Shown: positions 17,927 to 27,097 of the stretch, piece after piece
Layout of the letters: the number at the start of each line of letters is the position of its first letter
How positions within the stretch are numbered: position 1 is the stretch's first letter
NCBI GenBank assembly: GCA_910588155.1
Contig: CAJUPB010000005.1
Location: 62,001 to 126,000 of the forward strand
Source of the DNA: an uncultured Christensenellaceae bacterium
Lineage (GTDB): Bacteria; Bacillota; Clostridia; Christensenellales; Pumilibacteraceae
Direction of reading: 5' to 3'
DNA length: 64,000 bases
The notes under the pieces: model-generated
The model's database searches: none
Told to the model about the DNA's origin: nothing
What the model saw: the letters and a program-made list of their open reading frames with translations, nothing else
Position numbers and translations under genes: made by a program

Positions 17927-19717
17927 TTATTCCAAAACGGCTTTTATGCGGCGAACGCCAGCCGAAGATGACTGCTCTTTGACTATGCGGAAATGTCCGA
18001 GCTCGCCCGTGCGGTTTGCGTGCGGTCCGCCGCAAATTTCCGTGGAATATTTGCCCATAGTGTAGACCTTGACTTTCTCGCCGTATTTGGCGGAGAACAA
18101 GCCGACGGCGCCTTTTTTCTTGGCGTCCTCCACGCTCATTTCCTCGCAGACGATTTCCGCGTCCGCTTTTATCGCCTCGTTGACTTTGTCTTCGACCGCC
18201 TTTATCTCTTCCTGCGTCATAGGGCGCGGGAAAGAAAAGTCGAAACGCAATCTTTCCGCCGTTATATTGCTTCCCTTCTGATTGGCGTTCTCGTCGTTAA
18301 GCACTTCTTTGAGAGCGCGGTGCATAAGGTGGGTCGCCGTGTGAAGTCTTGCCACGGTTTCGGTATTGTCGGCAAGTCCGCCCTTGAACTTTTGTTCCGC
18401 ACCCGCGTGGCTCTTTTGTCTATGTTCCTCGAACGCCTTTTCGAAGTCCGCGATATTCACGGTGAAGCCGTGTTCTTTGGCGAGTTCCACCGTCATCTCT
18501 ATCGGGAAACCGTAAGTATCGTACAGCTTGAATGCCGCTTTGCCCGACACGACTGTGCCGACGAGGTATTTGGACAGTTTTTCGAACTCCCTGATGCCGC
18601 CCTGCAAAGTCTTTTCGAATCTCTCCACCTCGGTGTTTATTTCGCCCTCGATTTTATTTTCGTTGTCTTTGAGTTCGGGATATACTTCCTTATAATTTTC
18701 CACGACCGCCGCGGCAATCCTGCTCAAATCCCCGCCCTTGATGTCGAGATTTGCCGCAAATCTGACCGCCCTGCGAAGCAGTCTTCTCAACACGTAGCCC
18801 TGGTCTACGTTCGAGGGAGTCACGCCCCTTTCGTCGCCCAAAATGAACGTGGACGTTCTGACGTGGTCGGCGACAATGCGCATTGCGCGCGCCGTTTCCC
18901 CGCCGCTTGCGTATTTTTTGTCGGACAGTTTTTCGATGCAACCGATTATCGGCGCGAACAAATCGGTTTCGTACACCGATTTTTTGCCCTGAAAAACCAT
19001 AAGCGCGCGTTCCAGCCCCATACCCGTGTCGACGTTGCGCTGCGACAACGGTTCGTATTTGCCGTCCGCGGTCTTATTGAACTCCATAAACACATCGTTC
19101 CAAATTTCGAGATATTTGCCGCAGTCGCAGGCAGGCGAGCAGTTTTCGCCGCATTTGGGTTTGCCCGTGTCCACGAACATTTCGGTATCGCTTCCGCACG
19201 GACCCGTCAGACCCGCGGGTCCCCACCAATTGTGTTTTTTCGGCAAATAGAAAATATTTTCTTTTTTTATTCCGCACTCCTGCCAAAGTTTCGCCGTCTT
19301 TTCGTCTCTCTTACAATCGGCGTCGCCCGCGAAAACGGTTACGGCAAGGCGGTCGGGGTCTATCCCGAGGTATTCTCTGCTTGTCAAAAACTCATAGCTC
19401 CATTTCACCATTTCGTCTTTGAAGTAGTCGCCCAGACTCCAATTGCCGAGCATTTCGAAGAACGTGCAATGGCTCTCGTCGCCGACCTCGTCTATATCTC
19501 CCGTGCGAACGCATTTCTGGCAGTCGCAGAGGCGTTTGCCGGCAGGGTGCGGCTCGCCCAGAAGGTACGGCACGAGCGGATGCATTCCCGCAGTCGTGAA
19601 CAGCACGGTCGGGTCGTTTTCCGGAATCAGAGAAGCCGAGCTTATGACGGCGTGTCCGCGTTTTTTAAAAAAGTCAGTCCACATATTTCTCAAATCTTTC
19701 GCAGTTATCTTTTTCAT
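17927..19717 (-). CDS. alaS: Alanyl-tRNA synthetase AlaS, short form
   Basis: Charges tRNA-Ala. The class II catalytic core begins MKKITAKDLRNMWTDFFKKRGH and contains FFEMLGNWSLGDYFK and the RNVDTGMGLERALMV motif. The editing domain has HTATHLMH and CGGPHANRTGELGHF metal ligands. The protein stops at residue 596, directly after SSSAGVRRIKAVLE, where ordinary bacterial AlaS (about 870 aa) continues into the coiled-coil and C-Ala domain. A stop followed by a clean terminator suggests this is the natural end rather than a frameshift. It ends a run of minus-strand genes, 21 bases after the HAD gene. Confidence 0.95.
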   Translation of the reverse strand: MKKITAKDLRNMWTDFFKKRGHAVISSASLIPENDPTVLFTTAGMHPLVPYLLGEPHPAGKRLCDCQKCVRTGDIDEVGDESHCTFFEMLGNWSLGDYFKDEMVKWSYEFLTSREYLGIDPDRLAVTVFAGDADCKRDEKTAKLWQECGIKKENIFYLPKKHNWWGPAGLTGPCGSDTEMFVDTGKPKCGENCSPACDCGKYLEIWNDVFMEFNKTADGKYEPLSQRNVDTGMGLERALMVFQGKKSVYETDLFAPIIGCIEKLSDKKYASGGETARAMRIVADHVRTSTFILGDERGVTPSNVDQGYVLRRLLRRAVRFAANLDIKGGDLSRIAAAVVENYKEVYPELKDNENKIEGEINTEVERFEKTLQGGIREFEKLSKYLVGTVVSGKAAFKLYDTYGFPIEMTVELAKEHGFTVNIADFEKAFEEHRQKSHAGAEQKFKGGLADNTETVARLHTATHLMHRALKEVLNDENANQKGSNITAERLRFDFSFPRPMTQEEIKAVEDKVNEAIKADAEIVCEEMSVEDAKKKGAVGLFSAKYGEKVKVYTMGKYSTEICGGPHANRTGELGHFRIVKEQSSSAGVRRIKAVLE

Positions 19718-19738
19718 AAATATATTGTCCTTATCCTT

Positions 19739-20377
19739 TTATATCTTCAATAAGTCTTCCACGGCGGCTTTGAGTTCCTCCGCATCTTTTGCCAATCTGT
19801 CCGCGCCCGCGGCTTCGAGTTCCTCTTCCGAGCCGAAGCCGTAAGTCACGCCGACGGCGCGCAAGCCGATTTTTTTCGCCGCTTCCATATCGAAAAGTCT
19901 GTCGCCGACCATTACGGCGTCCTTTTCCAGCGCGGCTGCTCTCACCTTTTGCGACTTGTCTGCGTCGCGTTCCGCGCCGCTTGCGCCGCAAATCTTTTCG
20001 AACAAATCTTTCAGTCCGAATTTTTCGAGCAGCAGCTCTATCGCAAACTGCGGTTTGCCGGAAGCGACGCACAGTCTCACGCCCTTATCCTTCCACTCTT
20101 TCAGCAGTTGCGGCAATCCGTCGTACGGGCGGCACTGCAAGACTCCGCCCGCCACATATTCCTTTCTGAACAGCCGCACCGCCTCTTCGACAAGCTCGTC
20201 TTCGAGCCCGGCAAACTCTTTGAAACTCGAAAAAATCGGCGGTCCCAAAAACTTGCGCAATGTTTTTTCTTCCAGCGGAGCTTTACCCAAACCGCAGAGA
20301 GCGAAGTTCACGCAGCGGGATATGCCCTCGTAAGTATCGAACAGCGTGCCGTCGAAATCGAAAAGTACGTTGCTCAT
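19739..20377 (-). CDS. HAD-family phosphatase
   Basis: 212-aa HAD hydrolase. Motif I is LFDFDGTLFDTYEG, motif II CVASGKP, and motif IV MVGDRLFDMEAAKKIGLRAVGVTYGFG, matching the Gph/PpaX-like branch. ATG 20377 is chosen over longer in-frame starts because AAGGCGGAGAA lies directly upstream and because motif I then begins at residue 4. It overlaps the epimerase stop by 4 bases. A second, separate HAD phosphatase in this window lies at 6080. Confidence 0.86.
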   Translation of the reverse strand: MSNVLFDFDGTLFDTYEGISRCVNFALCGLGKAPLEEKTLRKFLGPPIFSSFKEFAGLEDELVEEAVRLFRKEYVAGGVLQCRPYDGLPQLLKEWKDKGVRLCVASGKPQFAIELLLEKFGLKDLFEKICGASGAERDADKSQKVRAAALEKDAVMVGDRLFDMEAAKKIGLRAVGVTYGFGSEEELEAAGADRLAKDAEELKAAVEDLLKI

Positions 20378-21258
20378 TTCTCCGCCTTTTTGGGCTTCGC
20401 CTGCGATTTGTGTTTCATAAGGTGTTCGAACACCTGTTTTATCGCGGTCGAATGCGCCGTGAATTTCAGTTTCGGCATTACTGCCTTCAATTTTTCCACG
20501 TTTGCGGTATAGCACACGTCGGGTTTGTCGCTCTGCACGACGATATCCACCTGCCGAAGTTCCTTTTTCGCCAATCTCTTCGCCGTGCGCGCCACGTCAG
20601 AGAACGTCAGCGATATGTCGGACGCGACATTATACTCGCCTTTTCCGAAATCGTTGTCGATGAACGCGGCGATGACCTTTATCGCGTCGTCTGCATATAT
20701 TGCGGAATACTCGCGGTCTTTTTCTATGACTGCCGTCTTTTTGCCCGTCACGCCGCGCGCAATCAATTCCATCGTCTTGGATGCGCCGACGTCGCAATAT
20801 TTGCCGTAGACCGTGAAAAACCGCAACACGGTGCTAATCTTGTCTTTTCGCGCCAGCATTGTTATGAGATACCTGCCGAGCCCGTATCCTTCCTGCGGTA
20901 TGCTTTCGCCGAAATTTTCCTCGCGTATGTTTTCCAGCGGACGTTTTCTGTCGAAGTCTGCCGCGTCGCCTATGACGAGCAGTTTTTTTACGCCGTGCAG
21001 AATAGATTCGTACTGCACGTTTTTGAACATTATGAGATTGTCCGCCTCCACGACGCTGCCCGTATAGCCGTCACTTTTGCCTGCGGCGTGCACAACGACG
21101 TCGAAGCGTTTGCCCTCGAAATACTCGGACACCTCGCGTATTTTCGTCAAATCCACTTCGTCGGAGGACGGCGCGAAAATGTTATATTTCGAACCGTATT
21201 TTTCTATGAAGTTTTTTCCTATGAAGCCGCTGCCGCCCGTCAAAAGTACGTTCAACAT
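20374..21258 (-). CDS. NAD-dependent epimerase/dehydratase family protein
   Basis: 294-aa short-chain dehydrogenase of the extended type: the N-terminal LLTGGSGFIGKNFIEKY is the GxxGxxG nucleotide site. The downstream GYGLGRYLI carries the YxxxK-like position as Tyr-Gly-Leu-Gly-Arg, so the usual catalytic lysine appears replaced. Substrate is unknown; nucleotide-sugar or sugar-modifying enzymes of this family are typical. It overlaps the HAD gene, which may act on the same compound, and follows glnS by 16 bases. Confidence 0.75.
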   Translation of the reverse strand: MLNVLLTGGSGFIGKNFIEKYGSKYNIFAPSSDEVDLTKIREVSEYFEGKRFDVVVHAAGKSDGYTGSVVEADNLIMFKNVQYESILHGVKKLLVIGDAADFDRKRPLENIREENFGESIPQEGYGLGRYLITMLARKDKISTVLRFFTVYGKYCDVGASKTMELIARGVTGKKTAVIEKDREYSAIYADDAIKVIAAFIDNDFGKGEYNVASDISLTFSDVARTAKRLAKKELRQVDIVVQSDKPDVCYTANVEKLKAVMPKLKFTAHSTAIKQVFEHLMKHKSQAKPKKAEK

Positions 21259-21274
21259 ATAGTCTTTCCTCCGT

Positions 21275-22888
21275 CTATTTTTTGAAGCCGTCTTTCAAAC
21301 CGACCGTGCGGTTAAACACGAGCTCTTTTGCCTTCAAATCGCGGCAGAAATAGCCCTGCCGCATAAACTGAAACGACTCGCAAGGCTTTGCCTTTTCGAG
21401 TATCTTTTCGGCTTTGGCTTGTTTGACTATCAGCGAATTCGGGTTCATTCTCTCCGAGAAGTCTTTGTCCTCGCCGCCGGCAAGCAGCAGATAGTCGTAC
21501 AGCCGCGCTTCTATATCTATGCAATCGTCGGCATTGACCCAATGAATCACGCCCTTTGCCTTTACGGGGCTGTCGCCGCCCGATTTGGTTCCCTCGATTA
21601 TTTCGGCATATACTCTTTTGACCTCGCCGTTTTCCTCTTCCGTTTCGGTGCAACGTATTATATACGCGCCTTTGAGACGCACGACGCCGCCCTTTGTCAA
21701 TCGGTGATATTTCGGGGGCGGGTTCAGCGAGAAGTCGCTCTTTTCGATATACAGGCGTTTTCCGAAAGTAACCTTTCGCGTTCCCGCCGCCTTATCGGAC
21801 GGATTGATTTCCAGCTCGCACTGCTCTTCGTATCCCTCGGCGACGTTTGTGATTACAAGTTCCAGCGGGTCGAGCACGACCATAACTCTGGGCGCGGAAG
21901 CATTCAGTTCTTCGCGGATACAGCTTTCCAACTGTCCCTCTTCGACGAGGCTGTTCGCCTTTGCCACGCCTATTCTCTCGCAGAATTCGCGTATCGACGA
22001 CGGCGTATAGCCGCGCCTGCGCAATCCCGCAAGCGTCGGCATTCTCGGGTCGTCCCACCCGTCCACGGTTTTGTCGTCCACGAGCTTTTTGAGATAGCGT
22101 TTGCTCATTATCGTGCGCTCTATGTTCAGTCTGGCGAACTCGTATTGATGAGGGGGATTTTCGAACCCGCACTCTTTGAGCACCCAATCGTAAAGCGGGC
22201 GATGGTCTTCGAATTCCAGAGAGCAGAGCGAATGCGTTATGCCCTCCACTGCGTCTTCGAGGGGGTGCGCAAAATCGTACATCGGATATACGCACCACTT
22301 GTCGCCCTGTCTGTGGTGACGGGCGCGCACGACGCGGTAGATTATCGGGTCGCGCATATTTATGTTCGGGGACGCCATATCTATCTTCGCGCGAAGCACG
22401 AGCGCGCCGTCGGCGACCTTGCCGTTTTTCATATCCTCGAAAAGTTGCAGGCTTTCCTCAATCGGGCGATTGCGGTTGGCGGTTTCCTTGCCTGCTTCCG
22501 TCAGCGTTCCGCGAAGCTCTTTCATTTTCTCGGGGGTGATGTCGTCCACGTACGCCTTGCCCTTTTTGATGAGTTTGACCGCGCATTCGTACATAGTGTC
22601 GAAATAGTCGGACGCATAATAAATGTCGCCCTTCCAACCCAGCCACTTGACGGTATCTATAATCGACTCCACGAACTCCTCGTCCTCTTTCACGGGGTTG
22701 GTATCGTCGAAACGCAGATTGCACTTGCCGCCGTATTTGACAGCCGTGCCGTAATAGTTCAAGCATATCGCCTTGGCGTGACCGATATGCAAACAGCCGT
22801 TGGGTTCGGGCGGAAACCGCGTCACGATGCCCTTGACTTTGCCTTCTTTAAGGTCGCGTTCTATAATGTCTTCTACAAAATTGCCCAT
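21275..22888 (-). CDS. glnS: Glutaminyl-tRNA synthetase GlnS
   Basis: Charges tRNA-Gln directly. The HIGH motif is [17 protein letters not shown], the KMSKS-like motif is [11 protein letters not shown], and the anticodon-binding beta-barrel half is intact (537 aa). Many Bacillota lack GlnRS and use GatCAB, so its presence is informative: genes of this type in clostridia are usually thought to be horizontally acquired. GATCAB genes are not in the window. GAAGAGGAAGACGCA precedes the ATG. Confidence 0.96.
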   Translation of the reverse strand: MGNFVEDIIERDLKEGKVKGIVTRFPPEPNGCLHIGHAKAICLNYYGTAVKYGGKCNLRFDDTNPVKEDEEFVESIIDTVKWLGWKGDIYYASDYFDTMYECAVKLIKKGKAYVDDITPEKMKELRGTLTEAGKETANRNRPIEESLQLFEDMKNGKVADGALVLRAKIDMASPNINMRDPIIYRVVRARHHRQGDKWCVYPMYDFAHPLEDAVEGITHSLCSLEFEDHRPLYDWVLKECGFENPPHQYEFARLNIERTIMSKRYLKKLVDDKTVDGWDDPRMPTLAGLRRRGYTPSSIREFCERIGVAKANSLVEEGQLESCIREELNASAPRVMVVLDPLELVITNVAEGYEEQCELEINPSDKAAGTRKVTFGKRLYIEKSDFSLNPPPKYHRLTKGGVVRLKGAYIIRCTETEEENGEVKRVYAEIIEGTKSGGDSPVKAKGVIHWVNADDCIDIEARLYDYLLLAGGEDKDFSERMNPNSLIVKQAKAEKILEKAKPCESFQFMRQGYFCRDLKAKELVFNRTVGLKDGFKK

Positions 22889-22920
22889 TGCGTCTTCCTC
22901 TTTTTCTATTCGTTTTCCTC

Positions 22921-24558
22921 TTAAAACAGACCGCTTATCACGCCGTTTTCGTCTATCGTCATCTTCTCGGCGTTCGGCTGTTTGGGCAGTCCCGGCATAA
23001 GGAATATGTCGCCGGCGAGCGCGACCAAAAAGCCCGCGCCGCCGCGTTTTATCAGGTCGCGCACCGTTATTTTAAAGCCCGTCGGTCTGCCGAGCAATGC
23101 GGCGTTGTCGGACAGAGAGTACTGCGTTTTGGCTATGCACACGGGCATCTTTTCCGCCGCGCCGGAAAGGGCCGCCAGCTTCTTTTGTGCCGCAGGCGCG
23201 AAAATCACGCCGTCTGCGCCGTATATGCGTTTGGCGACTTTCTCTATCTTCTCTTTCGGCGTGTCTTTGTCGTCGTAACAGAAGGTCGGTTTTTTGCCTC
23301 CGTTTTGCGCCGCGGCAACCACTTTTTCGGCGAGTTCTTTTCCGCCGTCGCCGCCCTTTGCAAAGCACTCGCACAGCGCGACGCTTGCGCCGACTTTTTC
23401 GCAGGCTTGTCTGACGATTTGAATTTCCCCGTCCTCGTCGGTCAGGAATTTATTGATTGCGACGACGACGTTGAGTCCGTATACGCCCGTCATATTTTCT
23501 ATGTGTTTGATTAAGTTCGGCAGTCCCTTTTCGAGAGCTTCGTCGTTACGCTTGTTCAGGTCCTCTTTCTTGACGCCGCCAGCGCATTTGAGTCCGCGCA
23601 CCGTGGCTACGATGACCGCCGCTTCCGGTTTGAAACCTGCGGTTCGGCACTTTATATCCAAAAACTTTTCCGCGCCGAGGTCTGCGCCGAAGCCTGCTTC
23701 GGTCACTACGTAATCTGCGTAAGAAAGCGCGGTGGACGTGGCAATCACGCTGTTACAGCCGTGCGCTATGTTTGCGAACGGTCCGCCGTGAACGAAAGAC
23801 GGAGTGCCTTCCAGCGTCTGCACGAGGTTGGGTTTCAGCGCGTCGGCAAGCAGAATCGTCATTGCCTCGTCCGCTTTCAAGTCGCGCGCGGTGACTTCTT
23901 TCCCGTCGTAATCTTCGCCGACGATTATATCGCCGAGACGTTTTTTCAAGTCCGTCAGGTCTTTGGACAGACAGAACACAGCCATTACCTCGCTCGCCGC
24001 CGTTATGTCGAAGCCGTCCTCTCTCGTCGAGCCCCAATTCAGACCGCTGACGGTGTTTCTCAAAGCGCGGTCGTTCAAGTCCACGCAGCGGCGCCAGGTC
24101 ACTTTTTTTATGCGCAGTTCGTTGCCGAAATAGATATGGTTGTCTATTATCGACGCGAGCAGATTGTTTGCCGAAGTTATCGCGTGCAAATCGCCCGTGA
24201 AGTGCAAATTTATGTTTTCCATCGGAGCAATCTGCGCATATCCGCCGCCTGCCGCGCCGCCCTTGACGCCGAACACGGGTCCGAGCGAGGGTTCGCGCAA
24301 CGCGAGACACACGTCTTTGCCTATCTTCTTCATTGCGTCGGCAAGACCTATCGAAACCGTGGTTTTGCCCTCTCCCGCCGCCGTCGGGTTTATGGCGGTC
24401 ACGAGTATGAGTTTGCCCTTTTTCTTTCCCTTCTTGTCCGTCTTTGCCATATACCTGCCGTACGGAATCAAGTCGTCCTCGGGTATGCCGAGCGATTTCG
24501 CCACCTGCGATATGGGTTTGAGTTTCGCCTGTCTTGCTATCTCGATGTCACTTAACAT
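22921..24558 (-). CDS. fhs: Formate-tetrahydrofolate ligase Fhs
   Basis: ATP-dependent formation of 10-formyl-THF from formate, feeding one-carbon metabolism or the methyl branch of the Wood-Ljungdahl pathway. The P-loop is [16 protein letters not shown], followed by [21 protein letters not shown] and the folate/formate segment [14 protein letters not shown]. At 545 aa it is complete. GAGAATAAAGA... precedes the ATG. It sits between a small GNAT-like gene (3-base gap) and glnS. Confidence 0.97.
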   Translation of the reverse strand: MLSDIEIARQAKLKPISQVAKSLGIPEDDLIPYGRYMAKTDKKGKKKGKLILVTAINPTAAGEGKTTVSIGLADAMKKIGKDVCLALREPSLGPVFGVKGGAAGGGYAQIAPMENINLHFTGDLHAITSANNLLASIIDNHIYFGNELRIKKVTWRRCVDLNDRALRNTVSGLNWGSTREDGFDITAASEVMAVFCLSKDLTDLKKRLGDIIVGEDYDGKEVTARDLKADEAMTILLADALKPNLVQTLEGTPSFVHGGPFANIAHGCNSVIATSTALSYADYVVTEAGFGADLGAEKFLDIKCRTAGFKPEAAVIVATVRGLKCAGGVKKEDLNKRNDEALEKGLPNLIKHIENMTGVYGLNVVVAINKFLTDEDGEIQIVRQACEKVGASVALCECFAKGGDGGKELAEKVVAAAQNGGKKPTFCYDDKDTPKEKIEKVAKRIYGADGVIFAPAAQKKLAALSGAAEKMPVCIAKTQYSLSDNAALLGRPTGFKITVRDLIKRGGAGFLVALAGDIFLMPGLPKQPNAEKMTIDENGVISGLF

Positions 24559-24561
24559 TCT

Positions 24562-24918
24562 TTATTCTCCTTTGCACTCGTGCGGGAATATAATATTGTC
24601 GCTGTTTGCCGACCATTCGCCGTTCAGTTTTTTGAAACCGTATTGCGCATAGTCTCCGTCCTGTTCCATTACCACTTTGAAATTTTTTACTCTCGTGGCG
24701 TCCAAAAGCAGCGTGCGCAGCAAAAGCTCGCGGCACAGAGCGTCGCCGTCCGTTTTGAACGCGCCTATTCTTATCGCGCCGTTTTCCAACCGCGTCACTC
24801 CCGCTCCGCCGCACTCGCCGCTCATAGCAAACACCCTGTCGTTCTCTTTCGGCGTCACGCCGAACTCGGCGCAAGTGCAATCGGCTTCCGTGCCGAACAC
24901 TTCTTTGACGGTTATCAT
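24562..24918 (-). CDS. Small GNAT-like protein
   Basis: 118-aa protein starting MITVKEVFG with GAGGAGGCGCA upstream; it overlaps the transporter stop by 4 bases. The pattern fits a minimal GCN5-type acetyltransferase: a strand with GAGVTRLENGAIRIGAF, then a helix GDALCRELLLRTLLLDA, then VVMEQDGDYAQYGFKKLNGEW, like the end of motif A and motif B. The canonical Q/RxxGxG/A loop is not clear, so acetyl-CoA binding is uncertain. No substrate can be proposed. Confidence 0.55.
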   Translation of the reverse strand: MITVKEVFGTEADCTCAEFGVTPKENDRVFAMSGECGGAGVTRLENGAIRIGAFKTDGDALCRELLLRTLLLDATRVKNFKVVMEQDGDYAQYGFKKLNGEWSANSDNIIFPHECKGE

Positions 24919-26177
24919 TGCGCCTCCTCTTTGGCTTTCGCGCCGTAAGCGAAACCGACAAAAACTGCCGCCGCAACGCAAGCCGCGCCGATTACCGACG
25001 CATAAACGATGTCCGCCGTCCGCGTCAAGACCGACAGCGCCGAAGCCGCGGAGACAGCCGCCGCCGTGGCGACGATGAGCAGCATTGTTTCCAAACTGTA
25101 CGCCGCGCCCGCAGTGTAGCCGTTTGCGAACTTCGCCGCGGAATTCCGCGCGCCAGCAAGCGACAGTCCTCCGCCTATGCCGGAAAGCACGAACGAAGCC
25201 GCCACGATAACCGTTACGCCAATCGGCGGCAAGGACGCGAAGCGCAGAACAAAAAGCATAACCGCCGCCGAAACGGCAGACAGCGACGCGCCGACGATTG
25301 CCGCGATTTTTCCCATTCGTTTTTTAAAAGCGAGGGCGTAAAAACAAATCCCGACGACGATTGCCGACGCAAGGCAGACGAGAGACAGCCATTCGTAAGT
25401 GCCGTAAATCTTCGTTGCGGTCGTTATGAAACTCACCGACAGGACGGCGGAGACCGCAAGCAGGAAATATGCCGCGCCGACCAAAGCCGAGCTTTTTTTC
25501 GGTTTTTTGAAGAACTCTTCCTTGACCGCGGAGAATGTGGGTTTTTTCTGCAAAGGTCTGACAAAGCGCGGCAAACAGTCCACGCTTGCGAAATAGACGA
25601 CGCCGCCCGACACGATTATCAATGCGGCGAGTGCATAGCCTATCGAATCGGGCTGCAAGCCCGCAAACGGCAGCGCGCACAGCGCGACGCCAATCAAAAG
25701 TCCAATCATATTGCAAACGGCTTTTCTTCTGCCGCTTCTTCCGTCGTCCGCGGCAAGGCGGTTGCTTATCGAAGCGCCGACGTAAGCCGTCAGCGAAACC
25801 GACGACACAAAAAGCGGCAGCACAATGCAGGCGGAGATTATGCGCGCCGCTTTCGACGCGGCTCCTTGCGAAGAAAACAGCGCTGCGCACATCAGCGACG
25901 CGACGAGCACGGCTATCGCCAGCGTGAAGTGGTATCTGCCCCAGAGTCGGCTGCGCGTGCGGTTTACGGCAAGATATATCGCAGGAACTGCCGCAGCGGT
26001 CAGAATGCCGCCAATCGACGAAGTCAGAATCGCGCCGACGAGTCCCAATGCCTGTGCGGCTTCCGAAGCATAAAAAAAGGCAAACCCTACCCACACCGCT
26101 TGCAAAAGCCCGCCGCAAGATGACAGCGACGCCCTTATAGGCGATATTTTGAGGTTTGCGCTTCGTTCTTTATCCAA
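24915..26177 (-). CDS. Multi-pass membrane protein, MFS transporter-like
   Basis: 420 aa with about 12 hydrophobic segments in two halves, separated near the middle by a charged loop around RFVRPLQKKPTFSAVKEEFFKKPKK, the layout of major facilitator transporters. The start is TTG 26177 with AAAAGGAG 8 bases upstream; there is no better ATG. A strong promoter lies at 26228-26256. Substrate is unknown. It heads the unit transporter - GNAT-like - fhs. Confidence 0.6.
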   Translation of the reverse strand: MDKERSANLKISPIRASLSSCGGLLQAVWVGFAFFYASEAAQALGLVGAILTSSIGGILTAAAVPAIYLAVNRTRSRLWGRYHFTLAIAVLVASLMCAALFSSQGAASKAARIISACIVLPLFVSSVSLTAYVGASISNRLAADDGRSGRRKAVCNMIGLLIGVALCALPFAGLQPDSIGYALAALIIVSGGVVYFASVDCLPRFVRPLQKKPTFSAVKEEFFKKPKKSSALVGAAYFLLAVSAVLSVSFITTATKIYGTYEWLSLVCLASAIVVGICFYALAFKKRMGKIAAIVGASLSAVSAAVMLFVLRFASLPPIGVTVIVAASFVLSGIGGGLSLAGARNSAAKFANGYTAGAAYSLETMLLIVATAAAVSAASALSVLTRTADIVYASVIGAACVAAAVFVGFAYGAKAKEEAQ

Positions 26178-26227
26178 CGGAAAAGCTCCTTTTGAAAGGT
26201 CGGCATACTGCTGCCGTTCCCGACTTA

Positions 26228-26256
26228 TATTATACTTTTTCGCCCTTTCGTTGTCA
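26228..26256 (-). promoter_or_regulatory. Promoter of the transporter/fhs unit
   Basis: TTGACA (26251-26256), 17-bp spacer, TATAAT (26228-26233), both perfect. Confidence 0.85.
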
Positions 26257-26274
26257 AGAAAAGAGCAGAGATTT

Positions 26275-27096
26275 TTACAGCGACGACAAATTCAGAGCCT
26301 TGACGGAATCGGCGTATTTCGATTGTTCCTCTTCGTCCGCGGTTATCACCGCCAGACGTTTCAGTTTTGCGTATTTCGTCACGCACTCCGTTTCGTCTTT
26401 GCCCTTATCGTAATTCACGGTTTTCAGCTTTCCGCTTTGAACCAGACTGCGGTATACTTTCAGCGCGACGACCGCGGCTTCGCCGTCGCCTTCTGCAAAC
26501 AGCTCCACGGAACGCGCCAGCACGAACGCTTTGCCCTGCAACCAATTGCCGACCAGCTCTTCCGCCTTATCCGTAAAGAACGCCGCCGCCGTCATAACGT
26601 ATCCGCCGCTCGCGCTCTCTTCCCGTTCGCCCTCTTCTTCCGCCTCTTCCGCGCCGCCGCACAGCCAGCGCGAACAGACGAGCGCGCCCAAAAAGCAGAA
26701 CAGCAGGGCGGCTATTATCGTCAGCGCGACTACGAGCGGACGTATGGGAAGCACCACGCGAAGTATGACGTATGCCACGAAAGTCACCATTGCGCCGAGC
26801 GATATGCCCAAGAAGAAACCCGCAATCTGCTCGGGGGATTTGCCCGTAAACAGTTTTTTCAGCGCGACGCCTATCGCTGCCACGAGCGAAACTATCGGTC
26901 GGGCGGACAGCAGCAGTGTCAAGCCCAACACGAGTCCGCAACTTACGATGAACACGATTTTAAGCGGGTCGCCCACCAAATCGGGTTTATATTCGAAAAA
27001 CAGTGCGGCGAGCGCGGCACCGAGCAGAAATCCGCCGACGAACAGCGCGATACGCACCGCCGCCATTACTTTTTTGTTATACCTGCCGTTTCCCAT
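26275..27096 (-). CDS. YacL-like membrane protein with degenerate PIN domain
   Basis: 273 aa. The first part has four hydrophobic segments and resembles the YacL (PIN/TRAM) membrane half. After an acidic linker (AEEAEEEGEREE) the C-terminal part follows the YacL PIN domain position by position: a GGYVMTAAAFFTDKAEEL start, WLQGKAFVLARSVEL, and an ending KYAKLKRLAVITADEEEQ...ALNLSSL. The first catalytic aspartate (LDTS in YacL) is replaced by MTAA, and the TRAM domain normally following is absent. Nuclease activity is therefore doubtful. ATG 27096 overlaps the end of recD2, so it is probably co-expressed with metK-recD2. Confidence 0.6.
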   Translation of the reverse strand: MGNGRYNKKVMAAVRIALFVGGFLLGAALAALFFEYKPDLVGDPLKIVFIVSCGLVLGLTLLLSARPIVSLVAAIGVALKKLFTGKSPEQIAGFFLGISLGAMVTFVAYVILRVVLPIRPLVVALTIIAALLFCFLGALVCSRWLCGGAEEAEEEGEREESASGGYVMTAAAFFTDKAEELVGNWLQGKAFVLARSVELFAEGDGEAAVVALKVYRSLVQSGKLKTVNYDKGKDETECVTKYAKLKRLAVITADEEEQSKYADSVKALNLSSL

Positions 27097-27097
27097 T

